64,000 nt of DNA. It comes from Streptomyces sp. CB01635. GTDB lineage: Bacteria > Actinomycetota > Actinomycetes > Streptomycetales > Streptomycetaceae. This document shows positions 25,805 to 34,995 of this stretch, piece after piece. The stretch covers positions 1,013,461 to 1,077,460 of the forward strand of contig NZ_NNBL01000003.1 of the NCBI RefSeq assembly GCF_002803065.1, read 5' to 3'. A model generated the notes under the pieces. The model worked only from the letters and a program-made list of their open reading frames with translations, was not told where the DNA came from and did not search any database. Both the position numbers and the translations under genes were made by a program. Every line of letters starts with the position of its first letter. Position 1 is the stretch's first letter.

Positions 25805-26326
25805 TCAGGACGCGGCCGGGGTCGGCGAGGCGCCTGTCCCGGACTTCGAGCGGGCGCCGTCGCACACGAGGTTGACGACGATCGTGACCGGCGTCGTGGG
25901 GGACGCGGCCGTCGCGGGCGGGAGGGTGGCCGCCGCCGTCCAGTTGCCCTTGCGCAGGGTGAGCGACATGCTGCCGATGTCCGGGCCGCTCTTCCAGCCG
26001 TGGTCGGAACGGGCACGGGCGAAACCGGACTTCAGGGCCGCGCCGGCCTTCGCCGGTTCGCCACGGCCCGTCAGCCGCTCGGTGCACTCGATCACGATCT
26101 GGTCCTGGGGCGCCCGATCGAGCGTGACGCCCTCCGCCGCCAGCGCGGACGTCAGCTCGCGCACCGCCGTGTCCGCCGACAGCCGCGGTTCCGCGGACCG
26201 TGACGGCAGCGGGCCCTTGTCGTCGAGAAGGCGGGTACAGCCCGTCGCGGCCGCTGTCGCGGTCACCGCCATGACCAGTGCCACGATGTGCGTCGTCACC
26301 TGACGGCGTCGCATGATCCCGTCCAT
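25805..26326 (-). CDS. Putative lipoprotein
   Basis: This 173-residue protein has a basic start, a hydrophobic stretch (HIVALVMAVTATAAATG) and a lipobox ending ATGC at about C29, so it should be exported and lipid-anchored. The rest (SADTAVRELTSALAAEGVTL, CTERLTGRG) is hydrophilic and carries two further cysteines that may pair. ATG 26314, four codons in, is an alternative start. No family is recognised. Confidence 0.7.
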   Translation of the reverse strand: MDGIMRRRQVTTHIVALVMAVTATAAATGCTRLLDDKGPLPSRSAEPRLSADTAVRELTSALAAEGVTLDRAPQDQIVIECTERLTGRGEPAKAGAALKSGFARARSDHGWKSGPDIGSMSLTLRKGNWTAAATLPPATAASPTTPVTIVVNLVCDGARSKSGTGASPTPAAS

Positions 26327-26455
26327 CCCCTCGAAGCCACATGGCAGACCAGTCTCCCATCCGTGAGCTGCGGGACTGTGGGACCCCGGCCCTGCGATGC
26401 GGTGAGCGTGTGTCCACGGGGAATAGCGGCGTCAGATCGGGACTTGAACTTGTAT

Positions 26456-26887
26456 ATGACCGACACTTCGTTCAGCCCGCGCACGCTGCTCGCCCAGAGC
26501 CGACTCGGTGTTCTCGCCACGATCAAGTCGGACGGCCTGCCTCAGCTTTCCCCCGTCATGCCCTTCTACGACGAGGAGGCCGGCCTCCTCTACGTCTCGA
26601 TGACCGAGGGACGCGCCAAGACGGCGAATCTGCGCCGTGACCCGCGCGCCGCCCTGGAGGTCACCAGCGCCGACGGCTGGTCATGGGCCACGGCCGAGGG
26701 CCCGGTGACGCTCGAGGGACCGGGAACGGACCCGCACGGCCCCGAGGTCGAGGCCCTCGTGAGCTATTACCGCGCCGCATCCGGCGAGCACCCCGACTGG
26801 GACGAGTACCGGTCGGTGATGGTGTCGGACCGCAGGGTGCTCATGACGATGACAGTCGAGCGCGTCTACGGGTCACAGGCAGGCTGA
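26456..26887 (+). CDS. Pyridoxamine 5'-phosphate oxidase-like (split beta-barrel) protein
   Basis: This 143-residue flavin-binding-type protein starts at ATG 26456. RLGVLATIKSDGLPQLSPVM and SMTEGRAKTANLRRDPRAAL are the N-terminal strands and cofactor phosphate site of the PPOX/F420-dependent family, followed by WATAEGPVTLEG. Such proteins bind FMN or F420 and reduce unknown substrates. No good ribosome site precedes the start. Confidence 0.85.
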   Translation: MTDTSFSPRTLLAQSRLGVLATIKSDGLPQLSPVMPFYDEEAGLLYVSMTEGRAKTANLRRDPRAALEVTSADGWSWATAEGPVTLEGPGTDPHGPEVEALVSYYRAASGEHPDWDEYRSVMVSDRRVLMTMTVERVYGSQAG

Positions 26888-26995
26888 CGCGTTCGCCGGG
26901 TCACGCCTCGTGAGGGAACCCGCCGCCGGCGCGGTCCGCAGCGGTTCTCCGGCCGGCGCTTCGCCCCTGATTACGCACAGTGTTACAAAGGGGAT

Positions 26996-29776
26996 ATGAC
27001 GCAGTCCCTCGGGCGGCCTGCCGCCCGACAGGAGGGAACCGTCTTCGGGGCGCCACGGCCCTCCTGGGGACAGAGCCTCCGCTCCCTTGTCAGCGTGCAC
27101 AGCGTCGCAGGCCAGGTGTTTCTGCTGCAGCTGACACTGACCGTGCTGCTCGTTGTCGCGGCCGGGGCAGCGCTCGTGCTCCAGACCAGGGACTCGTCCA
27201 TGCGGGAGGCCAGGCAGAGCTCGGCCGCGACCGCCGAGGCGTTCGCCCACTCCCCGGGGACGCTGAGCGCCATGAAGTCCGCCGACCCGAGCGCCGCACT
27301 CCAGCCCAGCGCGGAAGCGGTCCGCAAGGCAACCGGCGTCGACTACGTCGTGACGTTCAACACGGCGGGCATCCGTTGGTCCCACCCCGACCCGAGCCTG
27401 ATCGGCAAGCGCGTGATCGGCTCGTTCGCGCACGCGCTCGCCGGCCATATGATCACCAGCACCTTCAACACATCCGTCGGACCCGCCGTGAACACGACCG
27501 TCCCGGTCATCGACACCGACGGTTCCGTCGTCGGCCTCGTGAGCGTCGGGATCACCGTGGAGAACGTGAACGCCGGGGTGTCGCACAGACTCCCCATGCT
27601 CCTGGGGTCCGCCGCGGGCGCGCTACTCGTCGTGACGGCCGGTTCGGTCCTTGTGAGCAGGAGGGTGCGGCGCCAGACCCACGGCCTGGATCCCGCCGAG
27701 CTCTCGCGGATGTACGAGCACCATGACGCGGTCCTGCACGCCGTGAAGGAAGGCGTGCTCATCACCAGCGGGGACGGCCGCCTGCTGCTCGCCAACGACG
27801 AGGCGAAACGGCTCCTCGGACTGCCGCCGGGTGCGGAAGGTCGCGCCATCGCGGACCTCGGCCTCGCCCCGCACATGGCCGAACTCCTCGTCGCCGAACA
27901 GGTCGTGACCGACGAGGTGCACCGCGCGGGCGACCGCCTGCTCGCGGTGAACGTACGGCCGACGGCCCTGTACGGCGGGCCCGCCGGTAACGCGGTGACG
28001 CTGCGGGACTCCACCGAACTGCGGGCCCTCGCGGGAAAGGCGCAGTCGGCCAGGGAACGACTGCAACTCCTCTACGACGCGGGCGTGCGCATCGGCACGA
28101 CCCTGGACGTCATACACACCGCGGAGGAACTGGCCGATGTCGCCGTCCCCCGCTTCGCGGACGTCGTCACCGTAGAACTCCTGGACGGCGTCATAGGGGG
28201 CGGCGAGCCCAGCGGCGACACCACCGAAATGCGGCGCGCGGCCGTCACGGGCATCTCGCGCAAGGACGTGTTCCATCCCGTGGGCGAACTGATCCGGTTC
28301 GCCCCCGCGACTCCGATGGCCCTGTCCATGAGCGACGGCCGTGCGGTACTCGAGGGCGATCTGCGCGCGGTCGGCGGCTGGCGGACGCAGGACCCCGAGC
28401 GCGCCAGGCGGATTCTGGAACACGGCGTCCGCTCCCTGATCAGCGTGCCCCTGAGCGCACGCGGCGTCGTGCTCGGCCTCGCGGACTTCTGGCGCATGGA
28501 GAGCACCGGGCCCTTCGAGCCGGACGACCTGTCCACCGCCGAAGAGCTGGCTGCCCGCGCCGCCGTGGCGATCGACAACGCCCGCCGCTTCACCCGCGAA
28601 CACGCCATGGCCGTCACCCTGCAACGCAGCCTCCTGCCCGGAGCGCTCCCCGAGCAGTCCGCGCTCCAGGTCGCCCACCATTACCTGCCCGCCGAAGCGG
28701 GGGTCGGCGGCGACTGGTTCGACCTCATCCCGTTGCCCGGCGCCCGCGTCGCCCTCGTCGTCGGCGACGTCGTCGGGCACGGCGTACGCGCGGCGGCCAC
28801 CATGGGGCAACTGCGCACCGCAGTCCACAACTTCTCGTCCCTCGACCTGACCCCCGACGAACTCCTGAGTCACCTCGACGAACAGGTGGCCCGCATCGAC
28901 GCCGACGTGGCACGCGAGGGCGACGGCGCGGGCATCGTCGGGGCGACCTGCCTGTACGCGATCTACGACGCGGTCACCGGACACGTGACGATGGCCTCGT
29001 CCGGCCACCCCGGACCAGCGGTGGTCCGCCCCGACGGCACCGTCACTCTCCTCGACGTACCCGTGTCCCCGCCCCTAGGACTCGGCGACGGCATGCCGAT
29101 GGAGACCCTCGAACTGCGCCTGCCCGAAGGCTCCCAACTCGTGCTGTACACCGACGGCTTGATCGAGGGCCGGCACCGCGACTTCGACACCGGCATCGAG
29201 CTGTTGCGCGCCGCCCTGTCCAACGGAGCGAACCGCACACCACAGGAGACCTGCACGGACGTCCTCGACGCCGTGATGCCGGAGCGGCCCGACGACGACG
29301 TCGCCCTGATGGTCGCCCGCACCCGGCTTCTCGACCCCAGCCGGGTCACCGAATGGGACGTGCCGTCCGATCCGGCGGCCGTCGCCCCCGTACGCTCCGC
29401 GTGCCTGCGCCAGCTCGACGACTGGGACCTCGACGGGATCGCGTTCACCACCGAGCTCATCCTCAGCGAACTGATCACCAACGCCATCCGCCACGGCACG
29501 CAGCCGATCAAGGTCCGCATGCTGTACGACCGCACCCTGATCTGCGAGATTTCCGACGGCAGCAGCACAGCACCCCATTTGCGCCGGGCCGCCACCACCG
29601 ACGAGGGCGGACGAGGGCTGTTCCTCGTCGCCCACTACGCCGAACGCTGGGGCACGCGCTATCCGCCGCGCGGCAAGGTGATCTGGGCCGAGCTGTCTCC
29701 GTACGGCGGAGACGAGGAACTCGTACCCGACCTCGGTGACGACTTCCTTGAGCAGTGGGTCGAACCGGAGATCTGA
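26996..29776 (+). CDS. Transmembrane SpoIIE-type phosphatase with PAS, GAF and HATPase domains
   Basis: This 926-residue protein combines sensing with partner-switching output. TM1 is about residues 38-60; an extracytoplasmic CitA-like sensor (WSHPDPSLIGKRVIG) follows to about 195; TM2 is about 200-222. A PAS domain spans 235-345, GAF 365-545 and the PP2C/SpoIIE phosphatase about 555-770 (GVGGDWFDLIPL near 571, GDVVGHG near 587). The C-terminal HATPase has its N-box at ELILSELITNAIRHG (about 820) and a G-loop at DEGGRGLFL (about 867). It probably dephosphorylates an anti-sigma antagonist and may also act as its kinase. No target sigma factor is adjacent. Confidence 0.9.
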   Translation: MTQSLGRPAARQEGTVFGAPRPSWGQSLRSLVSVHSVAGQVFLLQLTLTVLLVVAAGAALVLQTRDSSMREARQSSAATAEAFAHSPGTLSAMKSADPSAALQPSAEAVRKATGVDYVVTFNTAGIRWSHPDPSLIGKRVIGSFAHALAGHMITSTFNTSVGPAVNTTVPVIDTDGSVVGLVSVGITVENVNAGVSHRLPMLLGSAAGALLVVTAGSVLVSRRVRRQTHGLDPAELSRMYEHHDAVLHAVKEGVLITSGDGRLLLANDEAKRLLGLPPGAEGRAIADLGLAPHMAELLVAEQVVTDEVHRAGDRLLAVNVRPTALYGGPAGNAVTLRDSTELRALAGKAQSARERLQLLYDAGVRIGTTLDVIHTAEELADVAVPRFADVVTVELLDGVIGGGEPSGDTTEMRRAAVTGISRKDVFHPVGELIRFAPATPMALSMSDGRAVLEGDLRAVGGWRTQDPERARRILEHGVRSLISVPLSARGVVLGLADFWRMESTGPFEPDDLSTAEELAARAAVAIDNARRFTREHAMAVTLQRSLLPGALPEQSALQVAHHYLPAEAGVGGDWFDLIPLPGARVALVVGDVVGHGVRAAATMGQLRTAVHNFSSLDLTPDELLSHLDEQVARIDADVAREGDGAGIVGATCLYAIYDAVTGHVTMASSGHPGPAVVRPDGTVTLLDVPVSPPLGLGDGMPMETLELRLPEGSQLVLYTDGLIEGRHRDFDTGIELLRAALSNGANRTPQETCTDVLDAVMPERPDDDVALMVARTRLLDPSRVTEWDVPSDPAAVAPVRSACLRQLDDWDLDGIAFTTELILSELITNAIRHGTQPIKVRMLYDRTLICEISDGSSTAPHLRRAATTDEGGRGLFLVAHYAERWGTRYPPRGKVIWAELSPYGGDEELVPDLGDDFLEQWVEPEI

Positions 29777-29816
29777 CGAGGCGTCACGCCCGGCGGCGTG
29801 CTCTGGCAGGGCTTGA

Positions 29817-30914
29817 TCAGTCGGTGTCAGTGGCGGCGAGGACGGCGAGCCGGCGACGGTCCGGCGACAGCGTGGCGATGCCGTAGTCGGCGCAGAGGTC
29901 GTTGTGGAACCACTCCACGTCGGCCTCGAAGTGGAACCACGTGCTCTGGCTCGCGTGTCGCTCGACCTCATCGGCGCTCGCGTCCGCGGCGGTGCCACTG
30001 AGGCCGGCCAGCGAACGCCATGCCCAGAGCCGTCCGTAGGCACCGTCAACGCCCGTGCTGTACATGCCGCCCATCGACGCCGTGGCGAAGAGCAGCCGCC
30101 AGATCTCGTCCACCGGGCGGATCGCGATTTCGAAGCGGCCCGTGGGGCCGAGCCCGTCGACACAGGGCATGGGCAGTGTCGGAAGGAGGGCCGGCACCTG
30201 CTCCGGTGCGATGGCCTCGTCGAGCCGGAAGACCCACGCCCCGTGGTCACCCCATTCCCCGGCCTCCGGGGCGGCGACGATGCTCTCGTACACGTCCGTG
30301 GTGGCGACGTCCTGAAGGGCGGAACGGGCGGTCACCCTTGGCGTGGGCGGATCCATCCGGCCCTCGGTGGGCAGGCCCGATCCACCGCCTCGGGCCGAGC
30401 CGCGCAGTGACCGGCTGGGGAAGTCGACGGCGGTCTCCATGTCGCGGAGCTGATCCGGCAGCCATGCGAGGGCGGACCAGCCCGGCCGCACGATCGCCCA
30501 GGTGCGCAGCGGCCGGAAGTCGTCGATGTCCACGCCGCGAAGGATCAACTCGTGGAAGAGGCAGCCGCGCAGCTCGTCGAGACGGTCCGAGTGGGGCCGG
30601 TCGAAGACGGTGGCCGCCAGATCGGCGGGCTCCTGGTGCTCGGCGAGGAGCGAAGCGACGAAGCGCGGGTGAAGGCTGGTCGACGCCTGTTTCTCGTCGA
30701 GGAGGAGGAGCAACTGCGTCAGGCTGTCACGTCCGGGGGTGAGTGCCAGTACCCGTACGACATGGGCGAGATGGCATCCGTACTCCCGCGCCTGCTCTGC
30801 GGCGGCCTCGCGCCGCTCGGCGAGCCGGGCCGCCAACTCCCGCAGATACGACGTGTCACCACGCGCCGCGCGCTGCTCGACCTGGTCCCAGTCGAGCGGG
30901 CCGAAGTCATCCAT
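29817..30914 (-). CDS. Hypothetical protein, DUF6183-like
   Basis: This 365-residue protein lacks signal or membrane segments. The first 150 residues are helical (YLRELAARLAERREAAAEQA). The end, WFHNDLCADYGIATLSPDRR with AVLAATDTD, resembles what I recall of the DUF6183 family of streptomycete proteins. Its start overlaps the upstream gene by eight bases, so the two are translated together. Function unknown. Confidence 0.7.
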   Translation of the reverse strand: MDDFGPLDWDQVEQRAARGDTSYLRELAARLAERREAAAEQAREYGCHLAHVVRVLALTPGRDSLTQLLLLLDEKQASTSLHPRFVASLLAEHQEPADLAATVFDRPHSDRLDELRGCLFHELILRGVDIDDFRPLRTWAIVRPGWSALAWLPDQLRDMETAVDFPSRSLRGSARGGGSGLPTEGRMDPPTPRVTARSALQDVATTDVYESIVAAPEAGEWGDHGAWVFRLDEAIAPEQVPALLPTLPMPCVDGLGPTGRFEIAIRPVDEIWRLLFATASMGGMYSTGVDGAYGRLWAWRSLAGLSGTAADASADEVERHASQSTWFHFEADVEWFHNDLCADYGIATLSPDRRRLAVLAATDTD

Positions 30915-31323
30915 TGGATTCCCGTCGGGTCACGACCACGATCTGGACCTCGTCCTCGTAGATGACCTGGCCCGGGTCGCGGGACCGGACCAGGCGGCAG
31001 TCGACTCCGTGTGCGGCGAGGATTTCCAGGTAACCGTCGACGCGTTCCATGAGGTGCGTAGCCGTCGGCTTGAACCAGGCCGTGGCGGTGGGGTTGACCG
31101 CCGGGTCGTAGACCGACGGGTCCACCTTCGAGGGGTCGGGGTACGCGAGGTCGTACCAGGCGTTGTTCTCGCGCCGGAAGAGTTCCTGCTCCTCGCTGAG
31201 CCTGCCTGCCCGGCCGAGACGGTTGACCAGCCCGAACACGCCCGTGAAGTGTCCCCGCTCGTTCGGCGAGACTGCCTGGAAACGTATGTACTCGGTGGGG
31301 CCGACACTGCCTGGAATCGTCAT
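30907..31323 (-). CDS. Hypothetical protein coupled to the DUF6183-like gene
   Basis: From ATG 31323 the protein has 138 residues, beginning MTIPGSVGPTEYIRFQAVSP and continuing FTGVFGLVNRLGRAGRLSEE. It looks like a compact soluble domain conserved in streptomycetes, with no known function. The stop lies inside the next gene's first codons. That tight coupling suggests the two products act together. Confidence 0.7.
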   Translation of the reverse strand: MTIPGSVGPTEYIRFQAVSPNERGHFTGVFGLVNRLGRAGRLSEEQELFRRENNAWYDLAYPDPSKVDPSVYDPAVNPTATAWFKPTATHLMERVDGYLEILAAHGVDCRLVRSRDPGQVIYEDEVQIVVVTRRESNG

Positions 31324-31363
31324 CGGGCGATCTTCGCACGCCTGAGCGGGGCGGCTTCCATGC

Positions 31364-31747
31364 CCGGCCGCCGCCTCCATCACCGTGGCCGTCGGCGTCG
31401 GACTCTTGCCGGCCGCGTCGCTCCTGGACGCCAGACGGCGGCAGGTCGCCAGGGTGCCGTTCCGGCCGGTGCCGGTCGTCGAGATCGTGCTGCGCACGGG
31501 CGTCCTCGCCGCGATCGCCTTCGCCACGGCCTGCATCGTCGACCGCCACCAGGGCCTGCCACTCGCCCTCCTCATTTTCCTGATCCTGCTGGTACTCCTC
31601 GACTTCGTGTTCCGCCGCACCACTTACGGGCGGCACGAGCCTGTTCGGCGGCCGGGGCTCGGTCCGGTCCGCGGCTCGGCTCTGCCGGCCGCCGTGGTCG
31701 TCGACGCCCTCTCCCGCACGAGCCAGAAGGCTGCTGGCCGCGCCTGA
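31364..31747 (+). pseudogene. Remnant of an RbsC/XylH-type sugar ABC permease with internal deletion
   Basis: The stretch VAVGVGLLPAASLLDARRRQ through LLVLLDFVFRRTTYGRH matches the middle of XylH/MmsB-like permeases, where TTYGRH normally leads into an AVGGNAEAARRAG segment. Instead, the neighbouring frame continues as GGTSLFGGRGSVRSA, a motif found near the C-terminus of the same proteins. The join lies in GGCGGCAC at 31629-31636, which both motifs encode. Both ends of the gene are missing. This is a deletion scar of a sugar transporter beside a glycosidase gene. Confidence 0.7.
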
Positions 31748-31762
31748 CGAGCCGTCCAGCGA

Positions 31763-33187
31763 CTACGCCGGCCCGGCCGACAGGAACACGGGGGTCACGG
31801 ACACGGGAAAGCGGACGAGCGACCCGTCACGCGTCACCGGTACGGCGACCCCGAACGCGTCCACGGCGTGAACCTCCGCATGAGGCCACGGACGTGCGAT
31901 CCGCGTGGGCGGCTCGTCCTCGCCGGTGAACACGTCCCCTGCTGTCCACACGACCTCCAGGGGGCCGCGCCCGGGCCGCGACACCTCGAAGACGTACAGC
32001 TCCGGACGTTCCCCGGCCGCCAGGCGGCGCACGCCGTCGGCACCGTCCAGATGTCCGGCCAGGCGGGCGAACGCGTCGGCCGAAGGGTGACGTGCGGTCA
32101 GCTCCGGTCCGTCGTAGTCGAGCAGGGCGAGCTTGCCGAACAGGAACCCCATCATGTTCAGCCGGTCGTGGTAGCCGGGGACCTCGGGCGCGAGGTTCCA
32201 GCAGACGGTGCGGGAGACGCCGGCGGCCAGGGCGAGAACGTTGCGGGTCACGACCTGGCGGCAGTTGATCCGGTCCCTGCGCGCGGCGAGTTCCGGAGGA
32301 CAGTCCTCCAGGAACATCCGCAGCGCGTCGGGGAGTTCGGCCTCCCGGGCGTACAGAGCCCGCATGGTGCCGCGGTCCGGCGGCTCCGCCTCCGCGCCGG
32401 TGGCGGGGGACGTGAACGCCGCCATCATCTCCTGCTGGAACGCTGCCTGGGCCTCGGGGAACTCGAACAGGGTCGGCCCGTTGTACTCACCGGCCACCAC
32501 AGGTCGTTCGTAGCCGTGCCGGCGCATCATCGCGCGCACGGACTCCACATGTTCCGGGATGTCGTGCGGGTCGCCGTACAGGTGCACGGAGAAGAGGTCG
32601 AACGCGTCGCGGCCGTGCTCCACCACATGGTCGAAGAAGGCGCGCTCAGCGCTGCCGGGCGGGCTCGACAGGACGTCGTATCCGCAGCCGCCGAGGACGA
32701 TCCGCGCGCCGGGGTCGGCATGACGCACCGCGCGGGTGAAGGCCGTCAGCTGCTCGACGTACTCGGGCGCGGTGCCGTCCCAGAGGAGGCCCGTGTTGCT
32801 CGGCTCGTTGTTGCACTGCCAGTAGTCGATACGGCCCCGGCAGCGGGTCACCAGGTGGCTCACGAAGCGCGCGTACTGCGCGTTGTCATGTGCCGGGGAC
32901 GACGGCAGGAACGCCGAAGGGTTCCGCGTGGCCCAGGGCGAGCTCGAACACACCGTGATCCACGCCTCGTCGGCCGGGTCCAACTGGTCGAGGATCGCGT
33001 CCACCACGGTCCAGTCGTAGCGACCGGGTTCCGGCTCGACCTGTCCCCAGTAGACGTAGACACGCACCAGCGAACCGCCCAGTGCCCGGATCTGCCGGAC
33101 GAAGGGATCCGGCTTGCCGAACATGCCGTAGCTGATCCCCCGGACGATGCCGAGCCGGATCCCGGCGGGTGCGGTGGTCGGGTCCAT
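31763..33187 (-). CDS. Clan-A glycoside hydrolase (GH39-like), intracellular
   Basis: This 474-residue TIM-barrel enzyme starts at ATG 33187 after AGGAGA. Acid/base Glu is in YWQCNNEPSN near residue 128 and the nucleophile Glu in PVVAGEYNGPT near residue 239, the clan-A retaining pair. The N-terminal strand RGISYGMFGKPDPFVRQIRA and LVRVYVYWGQVEPEPG resemble GH39/GH5 enzymes. No signal peptide is seen. A divergent TetR gene with an operator between them suggests substrate-induced control, and a decayed sugar permease lies downstream. Confidence 0.75.
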   Translation of the reverse strand: MDPTTAPAGIRLGIVRGISYGMFGKPDPFVRQIRALGGSLVRVYVYWGQVEPEPGRYDWTVVDAILDQLDPADEAWITVCSSSPWATRNPSAFLPSSPAHDNAQYARFVSHLVTRCRGRIDYWQCNNEPSNTGLLWDGTAPEYVEQLTAFTRAVRHADPGARIVLGGCGYDVLSSPPGSAERAFFDHVVEHGRDAFDLFSVHLYGDPHDIPEHVESVRAMMRRHGYERPVVAGEYNGPTLFEFPEAQAAFQQEMMAAFTSPATGAEAEPPDRGTMRALYAREAELPDALRMFLEDCPPELAARRDRINCRQVVTRNVLALAAGVSRTVCWNLAPEVPGYHDRLNMMGFLFGKLALLDYDGPELTARHPSADAFARLAGHLDGADGVRRLAAGERPELYVFEVSRPGRGPLEVVWTAGDVFTGEDEPPTRIARPWPHAEVHAVDAFGVAVPVTRDGSLVRFPVSVTPVFLSAGPA

Positions 33188-33213
33188 GACGCTCTCCTCA
33201 CGCTCACGCTTAC

Positions 33214-33248
33214 GTTTATGGCATAAACTCTAGCTGATGGCATAAACT
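33214..33248. promoter_or_regulatory. TetR operator region between glycosidase and regulator
   Basis: GTTTATGGCATAAAC (33214-33228) is a palindrome with 6-bp arms. ATGGCATAAACT is repeated exactly at 33218-33229 and 33237-33248. The second copy supplies a TAAACT -10-like box that ends six bases before the TetR ATG at 33255. Confidence 0.65.
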
Positions 33249-33254
33249 ACAACC

Positions 33255-33998
33255 ATGGAGGACGAGCGGACGGCGGCCGGAGACTTCGGTACGCCCTTGA
33301 TCTGGACCCGTGCGGAGCCGCCGAAGCGCAGGCAGAGCCCGCTGGAGCGGGACGACATCGTGCGGGCCGCGACGGCGGTCGCGGACGAGGGCGGAGCGGA
33401 GGCCCTGACCATGGCCGCGGTCGCCCGACGCCTCGGGCCGTACACGCCGATGGCGCTGTACCGCCACGTGATGAGCAAGGACGGACTCGTCGACCTGATG
33501 CTGGACGCCGCCACCGCGGAGATTCCCGTGCCGGCGGAGCCGGGCCCCGACTGGCGTGCGGACCTGCGAGGGGTCGCGGTGGAGAGCTGGGCCATGGCGA
33601 AGAGACATCTGTGGTTCGCGCAGCTCGTTCCGACCCGCCCCCCGCTGGGTCCCCATATGCTGCACCGCACCGAGTTCCAGCTGCGGGTGCTCGTGGGGCG
33701 CGGCGCCGCATTGGGGGAGGCTGTCGCGTACGCCGCCCTGCTCGACCGCCACGTCTTCGGCGGCGCACAGCAGGAGGCCGAGGAGCACGCCATGCGCCGC
33801 CGGCTGGGAATCGACACCCCCGAGCGGCTGGCCGCGGCGGTCAACGCGGTCAGGGGAGTGGCGCAGCAGGGCGGGCACGAACTGCTGGCGCGCTGGATGG
33901 AGGAACCGTCCGGGCCTGATATGGACGAGCAGTTCGCACTCAGCCTGACGTTCCTGCTGGACGGCATCGAGGCGCGTCTGCCGGACCCGGAGGCGTGA
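33255..33998 (+). CDS. TetR/AcrR family regulator (TetR_C_1-like)
   Basis: The 247-residue protein has its helix-turn-helix at about residues 30-80 (RDDIVRAATAVADEGGAEAL, then RLGPYTPMALYRHVMSKDGL), preceded by a long N-terminal extension, as in TetR proteins with the actinobacterial C-terminal domain. No ribosome site precedes the ATG, and a -10-like box lies six bases upstream, so translation may be leaderless. It probably represses itself and the divergent glycosidase. Confidence 0.87.
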   Translation: MEDERTAAGDFGTPLIWTRAEPPKRRQSPLERDDIVRAATAVADEGGAEALTMAAVARRLGPYTPMALYRHVMSKDGLVDLMLDAATAEIPVPAEPGPDWRADLRGVAVESWAMAKRHLWFAQLVPTRPPLGPHMLHRTEFQLRVLVGRGAALGEAVAYAALLDRHVFGGAQQEAEEHAMRRRLGIDTPERLAAAVNAVRGVAQQGGHELLARWMEEPSGPDMDEQFALSLTFLLDGIEARLPDPEA

Positions 33999-34109
33999 GA
34001 GGTCCGGTGAGGGCGGGTACTCCGGTGAAATCCGGTGGACGGGTGCGGCGGCGCACGACTGTGATGGCTCAGGCTGCCTGCCGCAGGGGCGGGGCCGGGA
34101 CGAGGAACT

Positions 34110-34215
34110 GTGCTTGGCGACGACGAATTCCGCGCAGGCGCGCGCTCTGCGATCGGTGAGGACCTCGTCAGGCTCCTGGTCGACAGGGAGTTCCCCAAGG
34201 GGCAGGGCTACCAGT
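34110..34215 (+). pseudogene. Possible N-terminal scrap of an aminoglycoside-phosphotransferase-like gene
   Basis: A short frame reads LGDDEFRAGARSAIGEDLVR and then LLVDREFPKGQ before a stop. DLVRxLLxxQFPxW near the N-terminus is typical of APH-family proteins, so this may be a truncated copy. The remaining domain is absent. Low certainty. Confidence 0.25.
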
Positions 34216-34288
34216 GAAGTTGGTGGACCCGACCGGCTCGCCCCGCCTGCTTCGACGAGCCCCCGCGCGGGTCGCTGCCTTCGTGGGC

Positions 34289-34825
34289 CTACGCGTCGAC
34301 GGACGCCCGCAGCCGCGCCCTCGCCCGCGACAGGCGCGAGCGGACCGTGCCCGGTGCCACGCCCAGAATCTCGGCGGCGGCCTCGGAGTTGAGCTCCGAC
34401 CAGCCGCACAGGAGGACGACATCGCGCTCGGCGCGGTTCAGCGCGTCCAGTGCCGTGCGGGCGGCGGCGACCTGCTCGGCGTCCGCGATGCGGTCGACCA
34501 CCTCGTCCGCGAAGTCCGGCAGGTGCTCGCAGGCGGGCAGCCGGGCCAGGGCCGCGCGGTGACGGCGGGCCGAGCGGGACTGGTTGCGCAGGACGTTCAG
34601 GCCGACGCCCAGGACGAACGGCCGGAGCGGGGCGTCCTCGCGGCGCACCGTCTGCCGGAGCCGCCATATCTCCAGGAAGGTCAGCGAGACGACGTCCTCG
34701 GCCTGCGCCCAGTCGCCCGTCGCGCGCAACGCCATGCGGTGCACCTCGGGAGAGGTGTCGTCGAAGAGCTCCGCGAAGGCATCGGCGTCGCCCGCCCTGA
34801 TCCGGGCGCGCAGTGAGTCCTCCAT
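34289..34825 (-). CDS. ECF-type RNA polymerase sigma factor
   Basis: From ATG 34825 the protein has 178 residues. Region 2 is at about residues 8-75 (AFAELFDDTSPEVHRMALRA, then AEDVVSLTFLEIWRLR) and region 4 at about 120-172 (ALNRAERDVVLLCGWSELNS, then AEILGVAPGTVRSRLSRARA). It is divergent from the acyltransferase gene. No anti-sigma gene follows, which leaves its regulation open. Confidence 0.9.
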   Translation of the reverse strand: MEDSLRARIRAGDADAFAELFDDTSPEVHRMALRATGDWAQAEDVVSLTFLEIWRLRQTVRREDAPLRPFVLGVGLNVLRNQSRSARRHRAALARLPACEHLPDFADEVVDRIADAEQVAAARTALDALNRAERDVVLLCGWSELNSEAAAEILGVAPGTVRSRLSRARARLRASVDA

Positions 34826-34995
34826 GACCGCATGTCTCCGTTTCGCGGCAGCCGTTGCGTGAGCCACGCCATGGTGCCGGGCGCCGGCGCAACACCGGAC
34901 GACTCGCAGGCGCCCTACCGGTGAACACCTGGTTGAGTGCTCAAAAAGAGGGGTGCGCGGCCGCAACACACGGGTCTGACCGGACAGTCCCAGAC

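Noticed and set aside
26996..27332. Small minus-strand frames under the SpoIIE phosphatase start
   Set aside because: They mirror the codon bias of the real gene and lack starts with ribosome sites or family motifs.
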